A DNA stretch of 48,090 nt from an uncultured Bacilli bacterium (GCA_947626095.1 CANQQV010000012.1:1-48090); one strand, 5' to 3'; shown: positions 1 to 8,606, counted from the first letter of the stretch. The notes: generated by a model not told the origin, from the letters alone. Numbers and translations are program-made.

Positions 1-54
1 TTAAGTGCAATCGGTGCAAGTGTTGTTTCTGTTAGAAAATTAAGAAATAACTAA
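1..54 (+). CDS. 3' end of an unidentified gene
   Basis: Frame 1 is open from the window edge and ends at TAA 52-54. It gives 17 residues, LSAIGASVVSVRKLRNN: a short hydrophobic run followed by a basic tail. That pattern fits the end of a protein with a C-terminal membrane anchor, for example a sortase-type tail, but the sorting motif would lie outside the window. A strong terminator follows at 68-97, which supports this being a true gene end. The product cannot be identified from this fragment. Confidence 0.55.
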   Translation, partial: LSAIGASVVSVRKLRNN

Positions 55-67
55 TTATTGATTTAAG

Positions 68-97
68 AAAACGAAGTTATAATGCTTCGTTTTTTTA
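68..97 (+). terminator. Rho-independent terminator after the first gene
   Basis: AAAACGAAG (68-76) pairs perfectly with CTTCGTTTT (85-93) around an 8-nt loop and runs into a T tract. Confidence 0.85.
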
Positions 98-146
98 TTT
101 ATTTTTTAATTGTTTTTTATCTGTTTATTTATCTATCAAGTCAGTT

Positions 147-256
147 GCCGGTAGATTTCTTGCTATTTTGTTTGACCGAATGGTCAAACAAAAAATCTGC
201 CGGCTGCGCTCCCCATAAATGGGGAAAATAATATATATTGGTGTGGCGCGCGGCAA
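147..256. repeat. GC-rich nested inverted-repeat block
   Basis: GCCGGTAGATTT (147-158) pairs with AAATCTGCCGGC (193-204) with one G-T wobble. Inside it, TTTTGTTTGACC (166-177) pairs with GGTCAAACAAAA (182-193) around a 4-nt loop. A second hairpin follows (CCCCA 211-215 with TGGGG 220-224), then a GCGCGCGGC stretch near 246-254. The block is much richer in G+C than its surroundings, carries no open frame and has no T tract. It may be a dispersed palindromic element (REP/MITE type), but no second copy was seen in this window. Confidence 0.5.
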
Positions 257-370
257 AATGTTAAATTGATGTATGGTATTAAAATTATATTTCTTTTTAA
301 CTTGTTTTATGGTATAATATTGTGCTATTAAAATTAATAATAGTTTTGTTAATAATTGTTAAAAAAAGTC

Positions 371-400
371 TTGCATTTTACTATTTAATAGTGCTATACT
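371..400 (+). promoter_or_regulatory. Promoter for the 407-655 RNA
   Basis: TTGCAT (371-376) and TATACT (395-400) are separated by 18 nt. Initiation is expected near 407. A weaker upstream box, TATAAT at 313-318, has no good -35. Confidence 0.6.
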
Positions 401-406
401 TAGTAT

Positions 407-655
407 GTAGATGAGTATTCATTTTTAGATAGTATTTAGATATTGTTATAAAGATAAAAACTTATCAATTATTGAGGTTTAATTGTTGGCCTTAAACAAA
501 AATTAATTGATACATTACTTTTTAGCTTATGTGTCTGGGCTTATTTTTAAATCCAATCTGATAGATCAACTTAATAATCTCCTAATATGAGTTGATTTAA
601 GTGAAGATGCTTTTGGAATAAGTCGATGAACCTGGTTGAATAAACTAGGTTTTTA
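407..655 (+). ncRNA. Candidate structured small RNA of unknown family
   Basis: The stretch lies between a good promoter (371-400) and an intrinsic terminator and has no reading frame longer than about ten codons with a start. It forms strong local hairpins. TATCAATTA (463-471) pairs with TAATTGATA (504-512), with GTTTAA/TTAAAC (477-482/492-497) inside. ATCAACT (565-571) pairs with AGTTGAT (590-596). The 3' end is a 9-bp stem (629-637/643-651) followed by T5. It shows no tmRNA, RNase P, SRP, 6S or T-box landmarks that I can recognise. The hisS leader has its own promoter further downstream, so this is probably a separate transcript. Confidence 0.5.
629..655 (+). terminator. Terminator of the candidate RNA
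   Basis: AACCTGGTT (629-637) pairs with AACTAGGTT (643-651) with one G-T pair; loop GAATA, then a T tract. Confidence 0.75.
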
Positions 656-722
656 CATGGCTTGTTTCTTTATTATATATAAGAGTGGTGTTGTCAATTT
701 TTTATTTTGTTTTTTATTGATA

Positions 723-751
723 TTGACTATTATCTTAAAAAATTGTAAAAT
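723..751 (+). promoter_or_regulatory. Promoter of the hisS-gatB operon
   Basis: TTGACT (723-728), 17-nt spacer, TAAAAT (746-751). Initiation is expected at about 758, just before the T-box stem I. Confidence 0.75.
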
Positions 752-757
752 ACTTTT

Positions 758-964
758 AGATTTTCTTATGGAAAGACGAGTAGTATATTATGAAGATTTA
801 AGAGAAGACTAGTTGGTGGAAATGTCTAATTGGATGATATATGAAGAACAGCTTTCTTATAGTAAGAACGCATTAATGCGATATAGTAAGTATTGAGAGT
901 ACCTATGTAAAGTAAGGTGGCACCGCGGGCTTGGCTCGTCCTTACAGATTAGGTACTTTTTTTA
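758..964 (+). promoter_or_regulatory. T-box leader (tRNA-sensing), probable Asn specifier
   Basis: The diagnostic T-box sequence TGGCACCGCGG is at 918-928. The attenuator stem AGTACCTA (898-905) with TAGGTACT (950-957) is followed by T7. Stem I closes with GGAAAG (770-775) and CTTTCT (852-857) and continues above with GTATATTAT (783-791) and ATGATATAT (834-842). The AGTA motif (779-782) faces the specifier loop GAAGAACAG (843-851), and a GGTGG distal-loop motif lies at 815-819. The triplet just before the conserved purine is AAC (847-849), an Asn codon; no His codon CAY is present in that loop. Uncharged tRNA binding would stabilise the antiterminator and switch on the aminoacylation operon. 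Confidence 0.9.
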
Positions 965-979
965 ATAGGAGGAATTTTT

Positions 980-2248
980 ATGATTACTAAGCCAAAAGGT
1001 ACATATGATTTATATGGTGATGAAATTAGGAAGTGGCAATATGTTTCACGTGTAGTTGATGAAGTCATGGAACGATATAACTATGGATTAATTAGAACAC
1101 CAATCTTTGAAAGTTCTGAATTGTTTCATCGAGGTGTTGGTGATACGACAGATATAGTTACTAAGGAAACTTATGATTTTGTTGATCGTGGAGAACGTAA
1201 TATGACGTTACGTCCTGAAGGAACAGCAGGTGTTGTTAGAAGTTTTATTGAGAATAAGATGTATGGAGATGCTATCCAACCTATTAAGCTTTATTATAAT
1301 GGAACGATGTATCGTTATGAAAGACCACAATCTGGAAGAGATAGAGAGTTAACGCAGTTTGGGGTTGAGGTATTAGGATGTGCTGATCCAGCAATGGATG
1401 CTGAAGTTATTAGTGTTGCCGTTAATATATTTAAGTTATTAGGACTTAAAGGGATTAAGGTTAAATTAAATAGTTTAGGGGATGCTGAATCACGTAATAA
1501 TTATCGTGAAGCTTTAGTTAAGTATTTTGAGCCACATATTGATGAGTTATGTGAAGATTGTAAAGAAAGGTTAACTAAGAATCCTTTAAGAATATTAGAT
1601 TGTAAGGTTGATAAGGATAGTGAGTTATTTAAGAATGCTCCTTCAATTTTAGATTATTTAAATGAGGAATCGAAGAATAGATTTGCTGATGTACAGAATT
1701 ATTTAGATGTTTTGGATATTGATTATGAAGTTGATTCAAGAATAGTTAGAGGTTTGGATTATTATAGTCATACTGTCTTTGAGATAGAAGCAACAGTTAA
1801 GGATTTTGGCGCTAATAATGTTTTAGCGGCTGGGGGAAGATATGATTCTTTAGTTGGTAATTTAGGTGGACCTGATACACCTGGTATTGGCTTTGCTTGT
1901 GGTATAGGAAGACTAGTTATGGCATTAGATAAGGAAGATATTGTTTTACCGGTTAATGATGAGTTAGATGCCTTTATTTTGTATGTTAATGATACGGAGA
2001 AGGAATATGCTTTAGCTTTAACACAAGACTTAAGATTAAATGGTTTAAAGGTTGAAACAGAGTATATGGGAAGGAATTTAAAAGGTCAATTTAAGCAAGC
2101 TGATCGTTTGAAGGCAAAGTATTTAGTTATTTTGAATGATGAGGATTTAGTTGGCGGTGAGATTCAAGTTAAGGATAATCATACTAAGGAAGTTACAATG
2201 GTTAAGGAAGCGGAAATAGATGATTATTTAGATTTAAATTGTAGGTGA
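980..2248 (+). CDS. hisS: Histidyl-tRNA synthetase
   Basis: Class II synthetase that charges tRNA-His in the cytoplasm. At 422 residues it has the usual bacterial length. Visible landmarks are LRPEGT (77-82), motif 2 around YRYERPQSGRDRELTQFG (111-128), the HisRS signature RGLDYYSHTVFE (257-268) and the following GGRYD loop; the C-terminal part is the anticodon-binding domain. The start is set by AGGAGG at about 968-973, 6 nt before the ATG. It is the first gene of the T-box operon. Its TGA stop (2246-2248) sits in the ribosome binding site of asnS, so translation is probably coupled. Although it is the first gene behind the T-box, the specifier does not look like His. Confidence 0.97.
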   Translation: MITKPKGTYDLYGDEIRKWQYVSRVVDEVMERYNYGLIRTPIFESSELFHRGVGDTTDIVTKETYDFVDRGERNMTLRPEGTAGVVRSFIENKMYGDAIQPIKLYYNGTMYRYERPQSGRDRELTQFGVEVLGCADPAMDAEVISVAVNIFKLLGLKGIKVKLNSLGDAESRNNYREALVKYFEPHIDELCEDCKERLTKNPLRILDCKVDKDSELFKNAPSILDYLNEESKNRFADVQNYLDVLDIDYEVDSRIVRGLDYYSHTVFEIEATVKDFGANNVLAAGGRYDSLVGNLGGPDTPGIGFACGIGRLVMALDKEDIVLPVNDELDAFILYVNDTEKEYALALTQDLRLNGLKVETEYMGRNLKGQFKQADRLKAKYLVILNDEDLVGGEIQVKDNHTKEVTMVKEAEIDDYLDLNCR

Positions 2249-2253
2249 TAGAA

Positions 2254-3621
2254 ATGGATTTAAGAGATTTATTTAAGAATGTTAAAATTAATGATGAAGT
2301 AGTAGTTGAAGGGTGGATTAGAAATCATCGTAAGCAAAAGGAATTTGGTTTTATAGATTTTGCTGATGGTACTGATTTTAAACATTTACAAGTTGTTTAT
2401 GATAATAAAATAGATAATTTTGAGGATGTACAAAAGATGTTAGTTGGTTGTGCAATAAGAGTTAAGGGTATTATTGTAGAATCTCAAGGTAATCAAGATT
2501 ATGAACTTAAAGCGAGTAATATTGAACTATTAGGGGATTGTCCTGCTGATTATCCTATTCAACCTAAAAGACATACAAGAGAGTTTTTAAGAGAGGTAGC
2601 TTATTTACGTCCTCGTACTAATTTATTTCAAGCTGTCTTTAAGGTACGTAGTGTAGCTGCTGAGGCGATTCATGAATATTTTCAAAGTCATAATTATGTG
2701 TATGTTCATACACCTTTAATTACGACTACTGATTGCGAAGGTAGTGATCAGATGTTTAAGATTACAACGCTTAATATGGATAAGTTACCAATGGTTGATG
2801 GCCATGTTGATATGAGTAAAGATTTATTTGGTAAGCAAGCCTTTGTTACTGGTACTGGTCAATTACATGGGGAAGCATTTGCCATGGCATTTAAGAAAAT
2901 TTATACTTTTGGACCAACTTTTAGAACGGAAAATTCTAATACTAAGACTCATGCTAATGAGTTCTGGATGATTGAACCTGAAATTGCTTTTTGTGATTTA
3001 AATGGTTTAATGGATATTGAAGAAGAAATGCTTAAGTATGTTGTTAATTATGTTTTAGAAAAATGTCCTGATGAAATAGATTTCTGTGATAAGTTTGTGG
3101 AAGAAGGATTAAAAGATAAATTAACGAAGTTAGTTAATTCGAAGTTTACAAGAATTACCCATCATGATGTTGTTGATATTTTAAACAAAGCAGATATTAA
3201 GTGGGAGTTTAAACCTTCTTATGAAGATGATATAGCAAAAGAACATGAAAAATATATTACGGAATATTTTAATGGACCAGTATTTATTACTGATTGGCCT
3301 AAAGATATTAAGGCTTGGTATATGAAAACTAATCCAGATAATAAAACAGTAGCAGCAGTAGATTTAGAAGTACCTGGTGCTGGTGAGTTAATGGGTGGAT
3401 CACAAAGGGAAGATGATTATGAGAAGCTTGTTAAACGTTGTAAGGATATGGATGTAAATACGGATTTAGTTGATTGGTTTATTAATTTAAGAAGATATGG
3501 AGGATGTTATCATTCTGGATTTGGAATGGGTTTTGAAAGACTTATTATTTATTTAACAGGTGTAGAAAATATTAGAGATGTTATACCATTCCCTAGAACA
3601 CCGGGAAATTGTGATTATTAG
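2254..3621 (+). CDS. asnS: Asparaginyl-tRNA synthetase
   Basis: Class IIb synthetase that charges tRNA-Asn with asparagine. It has an N-terminal OB-fold anticodon domain (about 1-100). Motif 2 is FRTENSNTKTHANEF (223-237), whose RTENSNT form is typical of AsnRS rather than AspRS. Motif 3 is at the C-terminus (GMGFERLIIY, then PFPRTPG). The frame is open from GTG 2245, but ATG 2254 has AGGTG (2243-2247) at good spacing and is chosen, giving 455 residues. Its position between hisS and aspS, in an operon that also encodes GatCAB, means direct and possibly indirect routes to Asn-tRNA are encoded together. Confidence 0.95.
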   Translation: MDLRDLFKNVKINDEVVVEGWIRNHRKQKEFGFIDFADGTDFKHLQVVYDNKIDNFEDVQKMLVGCAIRVKGIIVESQGNQDYELKASNIELLGDCPADYPIQPKRHTREFLREVAYLRPRTNLFQAVFKVRSVAAEAIHEYFQSHNYVYVHTPLITTTDCEGSDQMFKITTLNMDKLPMVDGHVDMSKDLFGKQAFVTGTGQLHGEAFAMAFKKIYTFGPTFRTENSNTKTHANEFWMIEPEIAFCDLNGLMDIEEEMLKYVVNYVLEKCPDEIDFCDKFVEEGLKDKLTKLVNSKFTRITHHDVVDILNKADIKWEFKPSYEDDIAKEHEKYITEYFNGPVFITDWPKDIKAWYMKTNPDNKTVAAVDLEVPGAGELMGGSQREDDYEKLVKRCKDMDVNTDLVDWFINLRRYGGCYHSGFGMGFERLIIYLTGVENIRDVIPFPRTPGNCDY

Positions 3622-3634
3622 AAAGGGTGGTTTG

Positions 3635-5395
3635 ATGCAAAAGAACATTTATAGAACGCATCATTGTATAGATATAGATACAAAGTTAGTAGGTAAGAAA
3701 GTAACTGTTAGTGGTTGGATTGAAAATATTAGAGATCATGGTGGAGTATTATTTCTTGATTTAAGGGACAATACAGAGACTTTACAGACAGTTAGTAATG
3801 ATGATAGCTTATTTGTAGGTTTAGCTAAAGAATCAGTTGTTAAGCTATCAGGAACGATTAGAAAAAGAAGTGAAGATACATATAATCCTCGTTTAAAGAC
3901 TGGGGAAGTTGAATTATTAGTTGATACTTTAGAAGTACTTAGTCCTTCATTACATGAATTACCTTTTAATATTATGAGTAGTAAAGAAGCGGGAGAAGAT
4001 ATAAGACTTAAATATCGTTATTTAGATTTAAGAAATAATAAAGTTAAAGATAATTTTAAGTTAAGAAGTGATGTATTACATTTTTTAAGAAATAAAATGT
4101 ATGATTTAGGTTTTATGGAAGTGCAAACACCAATTCTTACAGCTTCTAGTCCTGAAGGAGCAAGAGATTTTGTTGTTCCATCAAGAAATTTTAAGGGTAA
4201 GTTTTATGCTTTGCCTCAAGCACCACAAATATATAAAGAATTATTAATGGTGGGTGGAATTGAAAAGTATTTTCAAATAGCTCCATGTTTTAGAGATGAA
4301 GATGCGAGAGCTGATCGTACTTTAGAATTTTATCAATTGGATTTAGAAATGAGTTATGTAACAGAGGATGAGGTTTTAGAAGTTGGAGAAGATATTTTCT
4401 ATGATGTCTTTACGAAGTTTAGTAAGAAGAAAGTTAGTCCTAAACCATTTAGAAGAATAGCTTATCGTGATGCAATGGAAATGTATGGAACTGATAAACC
4501 TGATTTACGTAATCCATTAATTATTAAGGATGCTAGTGAAACATTAAAAGATACTTCATTTGGACCTTTTAAGAAGAGTTTTATTAAGGTTATTGTAGTA
4601 GATGATATTGGTGATAAACCTAATAGTTGGTTTAATGAAGTAGTAGATTATGCTAGTAGTATAGGAATGCCAGGTATTGGATATTTAACATTAATGAGTG
4701 ATGGTAGCTTTAAAGGACCAATAGATAAGTTTTTAACTAGTGAAGAACGTGAAGCTTTAATTAAAGATTATGAGATGAAAGAAAATAGTGTAATGTTCTT
4801 TATTGCTAATAAGAAACTTAAAGTAGCGCAAAAATTTGCTGGTTTAATTAGAGATGAATTAGGACGTAAGTTAGATTTAATCGATAAAGATAGATTAGAA
4901 CTATGTATTATTAAAGATTTTCCAATGTTTGAATATGATGAAGATGCGAAGAAGTATGAGTTCTGTCATAATCCATTTAGTTTACCTCATAATGGTATTG
5001 CTGATTATGAAAAAGAGGATGTCTTAGATATTTTAGCTTACCAATATGATTTTGTATGTAATGGTAATGAAATGGCAAGTGGAGCAATTCGTAACCATGA
5101 TTTAGACTCTTTAGCTAAAGGTTTTGAAGTAGTTGGTTATACAAGAGATGAAGTAGAAAAAAGATTTAGTTCTATCTTTACAGCCTTTAAATATGGATGT
5201 CCACCTCATGGAGGTATGGCGCCTGGGATAGATCGTATCTTAATGCTTATTAAAGATGAACCAAATTTAAGAGAAGTACAAGTCTTCCCAACTAGTGCTT
5301 CAGGTGCTGATAATATGATGGGAAGTCCTTCTGAACTTACAAGAAGTCAATTAAAAGAATTAGGATTAAAAGTAGAGGTGAAGAATAATGAGTAA
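3635..5395 (+). CDS. aspS: Aspartyl-tRNA synthetase, possibly relaxed specificity
   Basis: Bacterial-type AspRS of 586 residues with an N-terminal OB domain, a catalytic core with motif 2 FRDEDARADRT (219-229), an inserted GAD domain (about 290-410) and motif 3 GIDRILM near the C-terminus. The open frame begins at 3578 inside asnS, but AAAGGGTGG (3621-3629) precedes ATG 3635, so that start is chosen. The OB-domain sequence is RDHGG, with His35 where discriminating enzymes such as E. coli AspRS carry Leu. His here is associated with non-discriminating enzymes that also make Asp-tRNA-Asn. The second discriminating site (near residue 81) is Asp, neither the Gly nor the Lys I know, so specificity is unresolved. 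The end overlaps gatC by 8 nt. Confidence 0.96.
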   Translation: MQKNIYRTHHCIDIDTKLVGKKVTVSGWIENIRDHGGVLFLDLRDNTETLQTVSNDDSLFVGLAKESVVKLSGTIRKRSEDTYNPRLKTGEVELLVDTLEVLSPSLHELPFNIMSSKEAGEDIRLKYRYLDLRNNKVKDNFKLRSDVLHFLRNKMYDLGFMEVQTPILTASSPEGARDFVVPSRNFKGKFYALPQAPQIYKELLMVGGIEKYFQIAPCFRDEDARADRTLEFYQLDLEMSYVTEDEVLEVGEDIFYDVFTKFSKKKVSPKPFRRIAYRDAMEMYGTDKPDLRNPLIIKDASETLKDTSFGPFKKSFIKVIVVDDIGDKPNSWFNEVVDYASSIGMPGIGYLTLMSDGSFKGPIDKFLTSEEREALIKDYEMKENSVMFFIANKKLKVAQKFAGLIRDELGRKLDLIDKDRLELCIIKDFPMFEYDEDAKKYEFCHNPFSLPHNGIADYEKEDVLDILAYQYDFVCNGNEMASGAIRNHDLDSLAKGFEVVGYTRDEVEKRFSSIFTAFKYGCPPHGGMAPGIDRILMLIKDEPNLREVQVFPTSASGADNMMGSPSELTRSQLKELGLKVEVKNNE

Positions 5396-5684
5396 ATTTA
5401 CAAAAGAAATGGTTGATGATTATGCTGATAAGTTATTGATTGGGTTAACACCTGAAGAAAATAAAATGGTATTAGATGAATTTGATGTTATTGATGCTAA
5501 TTTGGATTTAGTTAATCAAATACCTAATATAGCAAATGTTGAACCAATGACTCATTGTTTAGATGATTTTGAATATGAATTACGTGATGATGTTGTTGTA
5601 GAATCTGTACCAATAGAAGATTTACTTCGTAATGCTGATGAAACTGATGGTGACGAAGTACAAGTACCAAAGGTAGTTGGGTAG
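5388..5684 (+). CDS. gatC: Asp-tRNA(Asn)/Glu-tRNA(Gln) amidotransferase subunit C
   Basis: Small subunit of the GatCAB complex that amidates mischarged Asp-tRNA-Asn or Glu-tRNA-Gln; GatC wraps around and stabilises GatA. The 98-residue length and helical N-terminus followed by the motif N-x-EPMTHCLDD match the GatC family, where a Val-x-PM-x-Hx signature is usual. It overlaps the end of aspS and is followed 5 nt later by gatA, the standard gatC-A-B order. Tight packing implies stoichiometric, coupled translation. Confidence 0.92.
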   Translation: MSKFTKEMVDDYADKLLIGLTPEENKMVLDEFDVIDANLDLVNQIPNIANVEPMTHCLDDFEYELRDDVVVESVPIEDLLRNADETDGDEVQVPKVVG

Positions 5685-5689
5685 GTGAT

Positions 5690-7156
5690 ATGATGAAATA
5701 TATGGATAAATCAATAACAGAATTACATGAATTACTTAAAAGTGGTAAGGTAACTAGTGATGAACTTGTAAAAGAATCATTAAAATTATCACATGAAGTA
5801 GAAGATAAATATAATGCGTTTGTGACGATATTAGATGATGCTAAGGGATGTGAAGTAACTGATAATTTACTTTCTGGTATTCCTTACGGAGTTAAAGATA
5901 ATTATTCAACTAAGGATATATTATCGACTGGTTCATCTAATACTTTAAAAGATTATGTACCATTTTTTAATGCAACTGCTATTGAACATTTAAATGCAGC
6001 GGGAGCAGTTAAAGTTAATAAAACAGCAATGGATGAGTTTGGTATGGGTGGTACTGGTACTACTTGTCATACTGGAACAGTATTAAATCCTTGGGATCCA
6101 ACAAGAATGTGTGCTGGATCATCAGCTGGCTCTGCTTGTGCTGTTGCAGCTGGTGTATATCCTTATGCTTTAGGTAGCGATACAGGTGACTCTATTCGTA
6201 AACCGGCAGCTTATTGTGGAATTGTCGGTTATAAACCAACTTATGGAATGATTTCAAGATATGGCTTATTTGCTTTTGCTTCTTCTTTAGATCATTGTGG
6301 AGTTTTAACAAGAAATGTTAAAGATGCAGCAATAGTAGTTGATACAATGAAAGGAATAGATCCTAATGATATGACATCTTGGGATTCAAGTAAGATTAAT
6401 TTACTTGCTTCATTAACGGGTAAAGTAAAAGGTAAAAAGGTTTGTTATATTAAGGAAATCGTTGATAAGAAGAGATATAAAAATGCTTCTAAAGAGTTAA
6501 TTGAACATTTAGATAATTTCTATAAGACTTTGGATATCTTAAAAGGATTAGGTGTTACAGTAGAAGAAGTATCAGTTGATGAAACGTTACTTAATGCGCA
6601 ACCATCAGTATATGTTGTTATATCTTGTGCCGAAGCAACAAGTAATATGTCTAATTTAACAGGTATTATCTTTGGTCCTCGTGGTGAAGGAAGTAATTAT
6701 ATCGATATGATGAAAGATCATCGTACTAAAGGTTTCTCACCACTTATTAAACGTCGTTTTGTAATTGGTTCTTATGTTTTACAAAAAGAGAATCAAGAAA
6801 GATATTTTAAAAATGCGCAAAGAGTTAGAAGATTATTAGTTGATAGATGGAAAGAAATATTTAAAGATTATGATGCAGTTATTTTACCAGTTGGATCTGG
6901 ACCTGCTAAGAAGTTAGAAGGATCACAAGATATCTTAGATAAGAATACAGCAATCTTAGAAGAACATTTACAAATAGGTAATTTTGGCGGGTTCCCTTCA
7001 ATTACAATACCTGATGGATTTATAGATAATTTACCAGTAGGTATTAATATAACAGGTAATTGTTATGATGATGCGAATGTTTTAAATATTGCCTATGCTT
7101 TAGAACAAGCAATGGATTATCATGATCAAATAGCTAAGGAGGTTTCTCATGACTAA
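5690..7156 (+). CDS. gatA: Asp/Glu-tRNA amidotransferase subunit A
   Basis: Amidase-signature glutaminase that supplies ammonia to GatB. The Ser-cis-Ser-Lys triad is visible: Lys69 in YGVKD, the cis-Ser region AGSSAGSA (142-149), and Ser168 in GSDTGDSIRKPA. The usual form of the last motif is TGGSIRQPA; the Gly to Asp and Gln to Lys changes leave the nucleophile intact and resemble what I recall of Mollicute GatA. AGGTGAT (5683-5689) serves two adjacent ATGs, 5690 and 5693; the second has the better spacing, so the true start may be one codon later. It overlaps gatB by 8 nt. Confidence 0.95.
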   Translation: MMKYMDKSITELHELLKSGKVTSDELVKESLKLSHEVEDKYNAFVTILDDAKGCEVTDNLLSGIPYGVKDNYSTKDILSTGSSNTLKDYVPFFNATAIEHLNAAGAVKVNKTAMDEFGMGGTGTTCHTGTVLNPWDPTRMCAGSSAGSACAVAAGVYPYALGSDTGDSIRKPAAYCGIVGYKPTYGMISRYGLFAFASSLDHCGVLTRNVKDAAIVVDTMKGIDPNDMTSWDSSKINLLASLTGKVKGKKVCYIKEIVDKKRYKNASKELIEHLDNFYKTLDILKGLGVTVEEVSVDETLLNAQPSVYVVISCAEATSNMSNLTGIIFGPRGEGSNYIDMMKDHRTKGFSPLIKRRFVIGSYVLQKENQERYFKNAQRVRRLLVDRWKEIFKDYDAVILPVGSGPAKKLEGSQDILDKNTAILEEHLQIGNFGGFPSITIPDGFIDNLPVGINITGNCYDDANVLNIAYALEQAMDYHDQIAKEVSHD

Positions 7157-8606
7157 GTATATAGCTAAAATTGGTTTAGAGATGCACTGTGAAGTTAGTG
7201 AAACTAATACGAAAGTATTTAGTGCCGCACGTAACTCTTATAGTGAAAAACCTAATACAAATGTAAGACCTCTTGATATGGCTTTTCCTGGTACTTTACC
7301 AGTAGTTAATAAGGAAGCAGTTAGAAAAGCTTTAATGGCGAGTATGATTTTAGGTTGTAGTCAACCAGAATACATGTATTTTGAAAGAAAGAATTATTAT
7401 TATCCTGATTTACCTAAAGGATTCCAACTTACACAAGAAACTAAACCTATTCCTGTAGGAATTTATGGCAAGGTAGAATTTGAATGTGATGGCGAATTAA
7501 AAACAGTTAGAGTTAATAATTTACATTTAGAAGAAGATGCAGCTTCATTAGATCACTTCTATGATACTAGTAATATTGATTACAATAGAGCTGGGGTACC
7601 ATTACTTGAATTAGTTACAGAACCGGATATTCATAGTGCGAAAGAAGCAGTAGCTTTCCTAGAACATATGCGTAGTGTTTATCAGTATTCTGGTATTTCT
7701 GAAGCTGATAGTAAAAAAGGTCAAATTAGATGTGATGTTAACGTTTCAATTATGGAAGATGGCTTAGATGAAGCTGATCCTAAGAACTGGGGAACTAAAG
7801 TTGAAATTAAAAATGTTAACTCATTTGGTGGCGTTAGAGATGCGATTAATTATGAGATAGAACGTCAAACAGAACTTAAAGAAACGGGCGAGTATGATAA
7901 GATGGAACAACAAACTCGTCGTTGGGATGAAGAATCTGGAACAACAATATTTATGCGTAGTAAAGTTGATGCGATTGATTATAAGTATTTTGTTGAACCT
8001 AATATACCTAAGTTTAAAATTAGTAAAGATTGGTTAGAAGAAATAAGAAAGTCGATTCCAGAATTAGCGATGGATCGTAAGAAGAAATATATTGATAGTT
8101 ATGGTTTATCAGCTTATGATGCAGGCGTTTTAGTTAAGGAAAAAGATATTTCTGATTATTATGAAGAATGCGTTAAGTTAGGAATTGATGCTAAAGTAGC
8201 TGCTAACTGGGTAACAGTTAATATTGTTGGGGAGTTAAATAAAGAAGAAAAAAGTATTAAAGATTTTTATTTAACACCTAGTATGTTAAAACAAATTACT
8301 GATGCAATCGGTAGTGGTTTGTTATCTTCAAAACAAGCTAAAGAAGTTTTTGCTAAAGCCTTAGAAGAAAATAAAGAACCTAAGAATTTTATTAGTAAAG
8401 AGAATGCGCAGATTAGTGATGAAGGCGAACTTACAAAGATTATTTGTGAAATACTTGATAATAGTAGTGAACAAATAGCACAGTATAAGGGTGGTAGAGA
8501 TAATATCTTTGATTACTTTGTTGGTCAAGTTATGAAGAATACCCGTGGTAAAGCTAATCCTGTTATGACTAAAGAAATATTACATAAAGAACTAGATAAG
8601 AGATAA
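7149..8606 (+). CDS. gatB: Asp/Glu-tRNA amidotransferase subunit B
   Basis: Kinase-like subunit that binds the mischarged tRNA, phosphorylates the Asp or Glu side chain and amidates it with ammonia from GatA. It begins with the family signature IGLEMHCEV, followed by RNSYSEKPNT and KNYYYPDLPKGFQLTQ. The C-terminal third (about 330-485) is the helical plus YqeY-like tRNA-binding part, ending with the conserved-looking VGQVMKNTRGKANP region. At 485 residues it is full length. A clear AAGGAGG lies at 7137-7143. It is the last gene of the operon; the terminator stem begins inside its final codons. Confidence 0.96.
   Translation: MTKYIAKIGLEMHCEVSETNTKVFSAARNSYSEKPNTNVRPLDMAFPGTLPVVNKEAVRKALMASMILGCSQPEYMYFERKNYYYPDLPKGFQLTQETKPIPVGIYGKVEFECDGELKTVRVNNLHLEEDAASLDHFYDTSNIDYNRAGVPLLELVTEPDIHSAKEAVAFLEHMRSVYQYSGISEADSKKGQIRCDVNVSIMEDGLDEADPKNWGTKVEIKNVNSFGGVRDAINYEIERQTELKETGEYDKMEQQTRRWDEESGTTIFMRSKVDAIDYKYFVEPNIPKFKISKDWLEEIRKSIPELAMDRKKKYIDSYGLSAYDAGVLVKEKDISDYYEECVKLGIDAKVAANWVTVNIVGELNKEEKSIKDFYLTPSMLKQITDAIGSGLLSSKQAKEVFAKALEENKEPKNFISKENAQISDEGELTKIICEILDNSSEQIAQYKGGRDNIFDYFVGQVMKNTRGKANPVMTKEILHKELDKR

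Noticed and set aside
407-655. tmRNA, SRP RNA, RNase P or a known riboswitch
   Set aside because: None of the conserved landmark sequences of these RNAs is visible.
980-8606. Reassignment of TGA to Trp (Mycoplasma code)
   Set aside because: hisS and xerD end in TGA directly at coupled starts, and conserved Trp residues are encoded by TGG.
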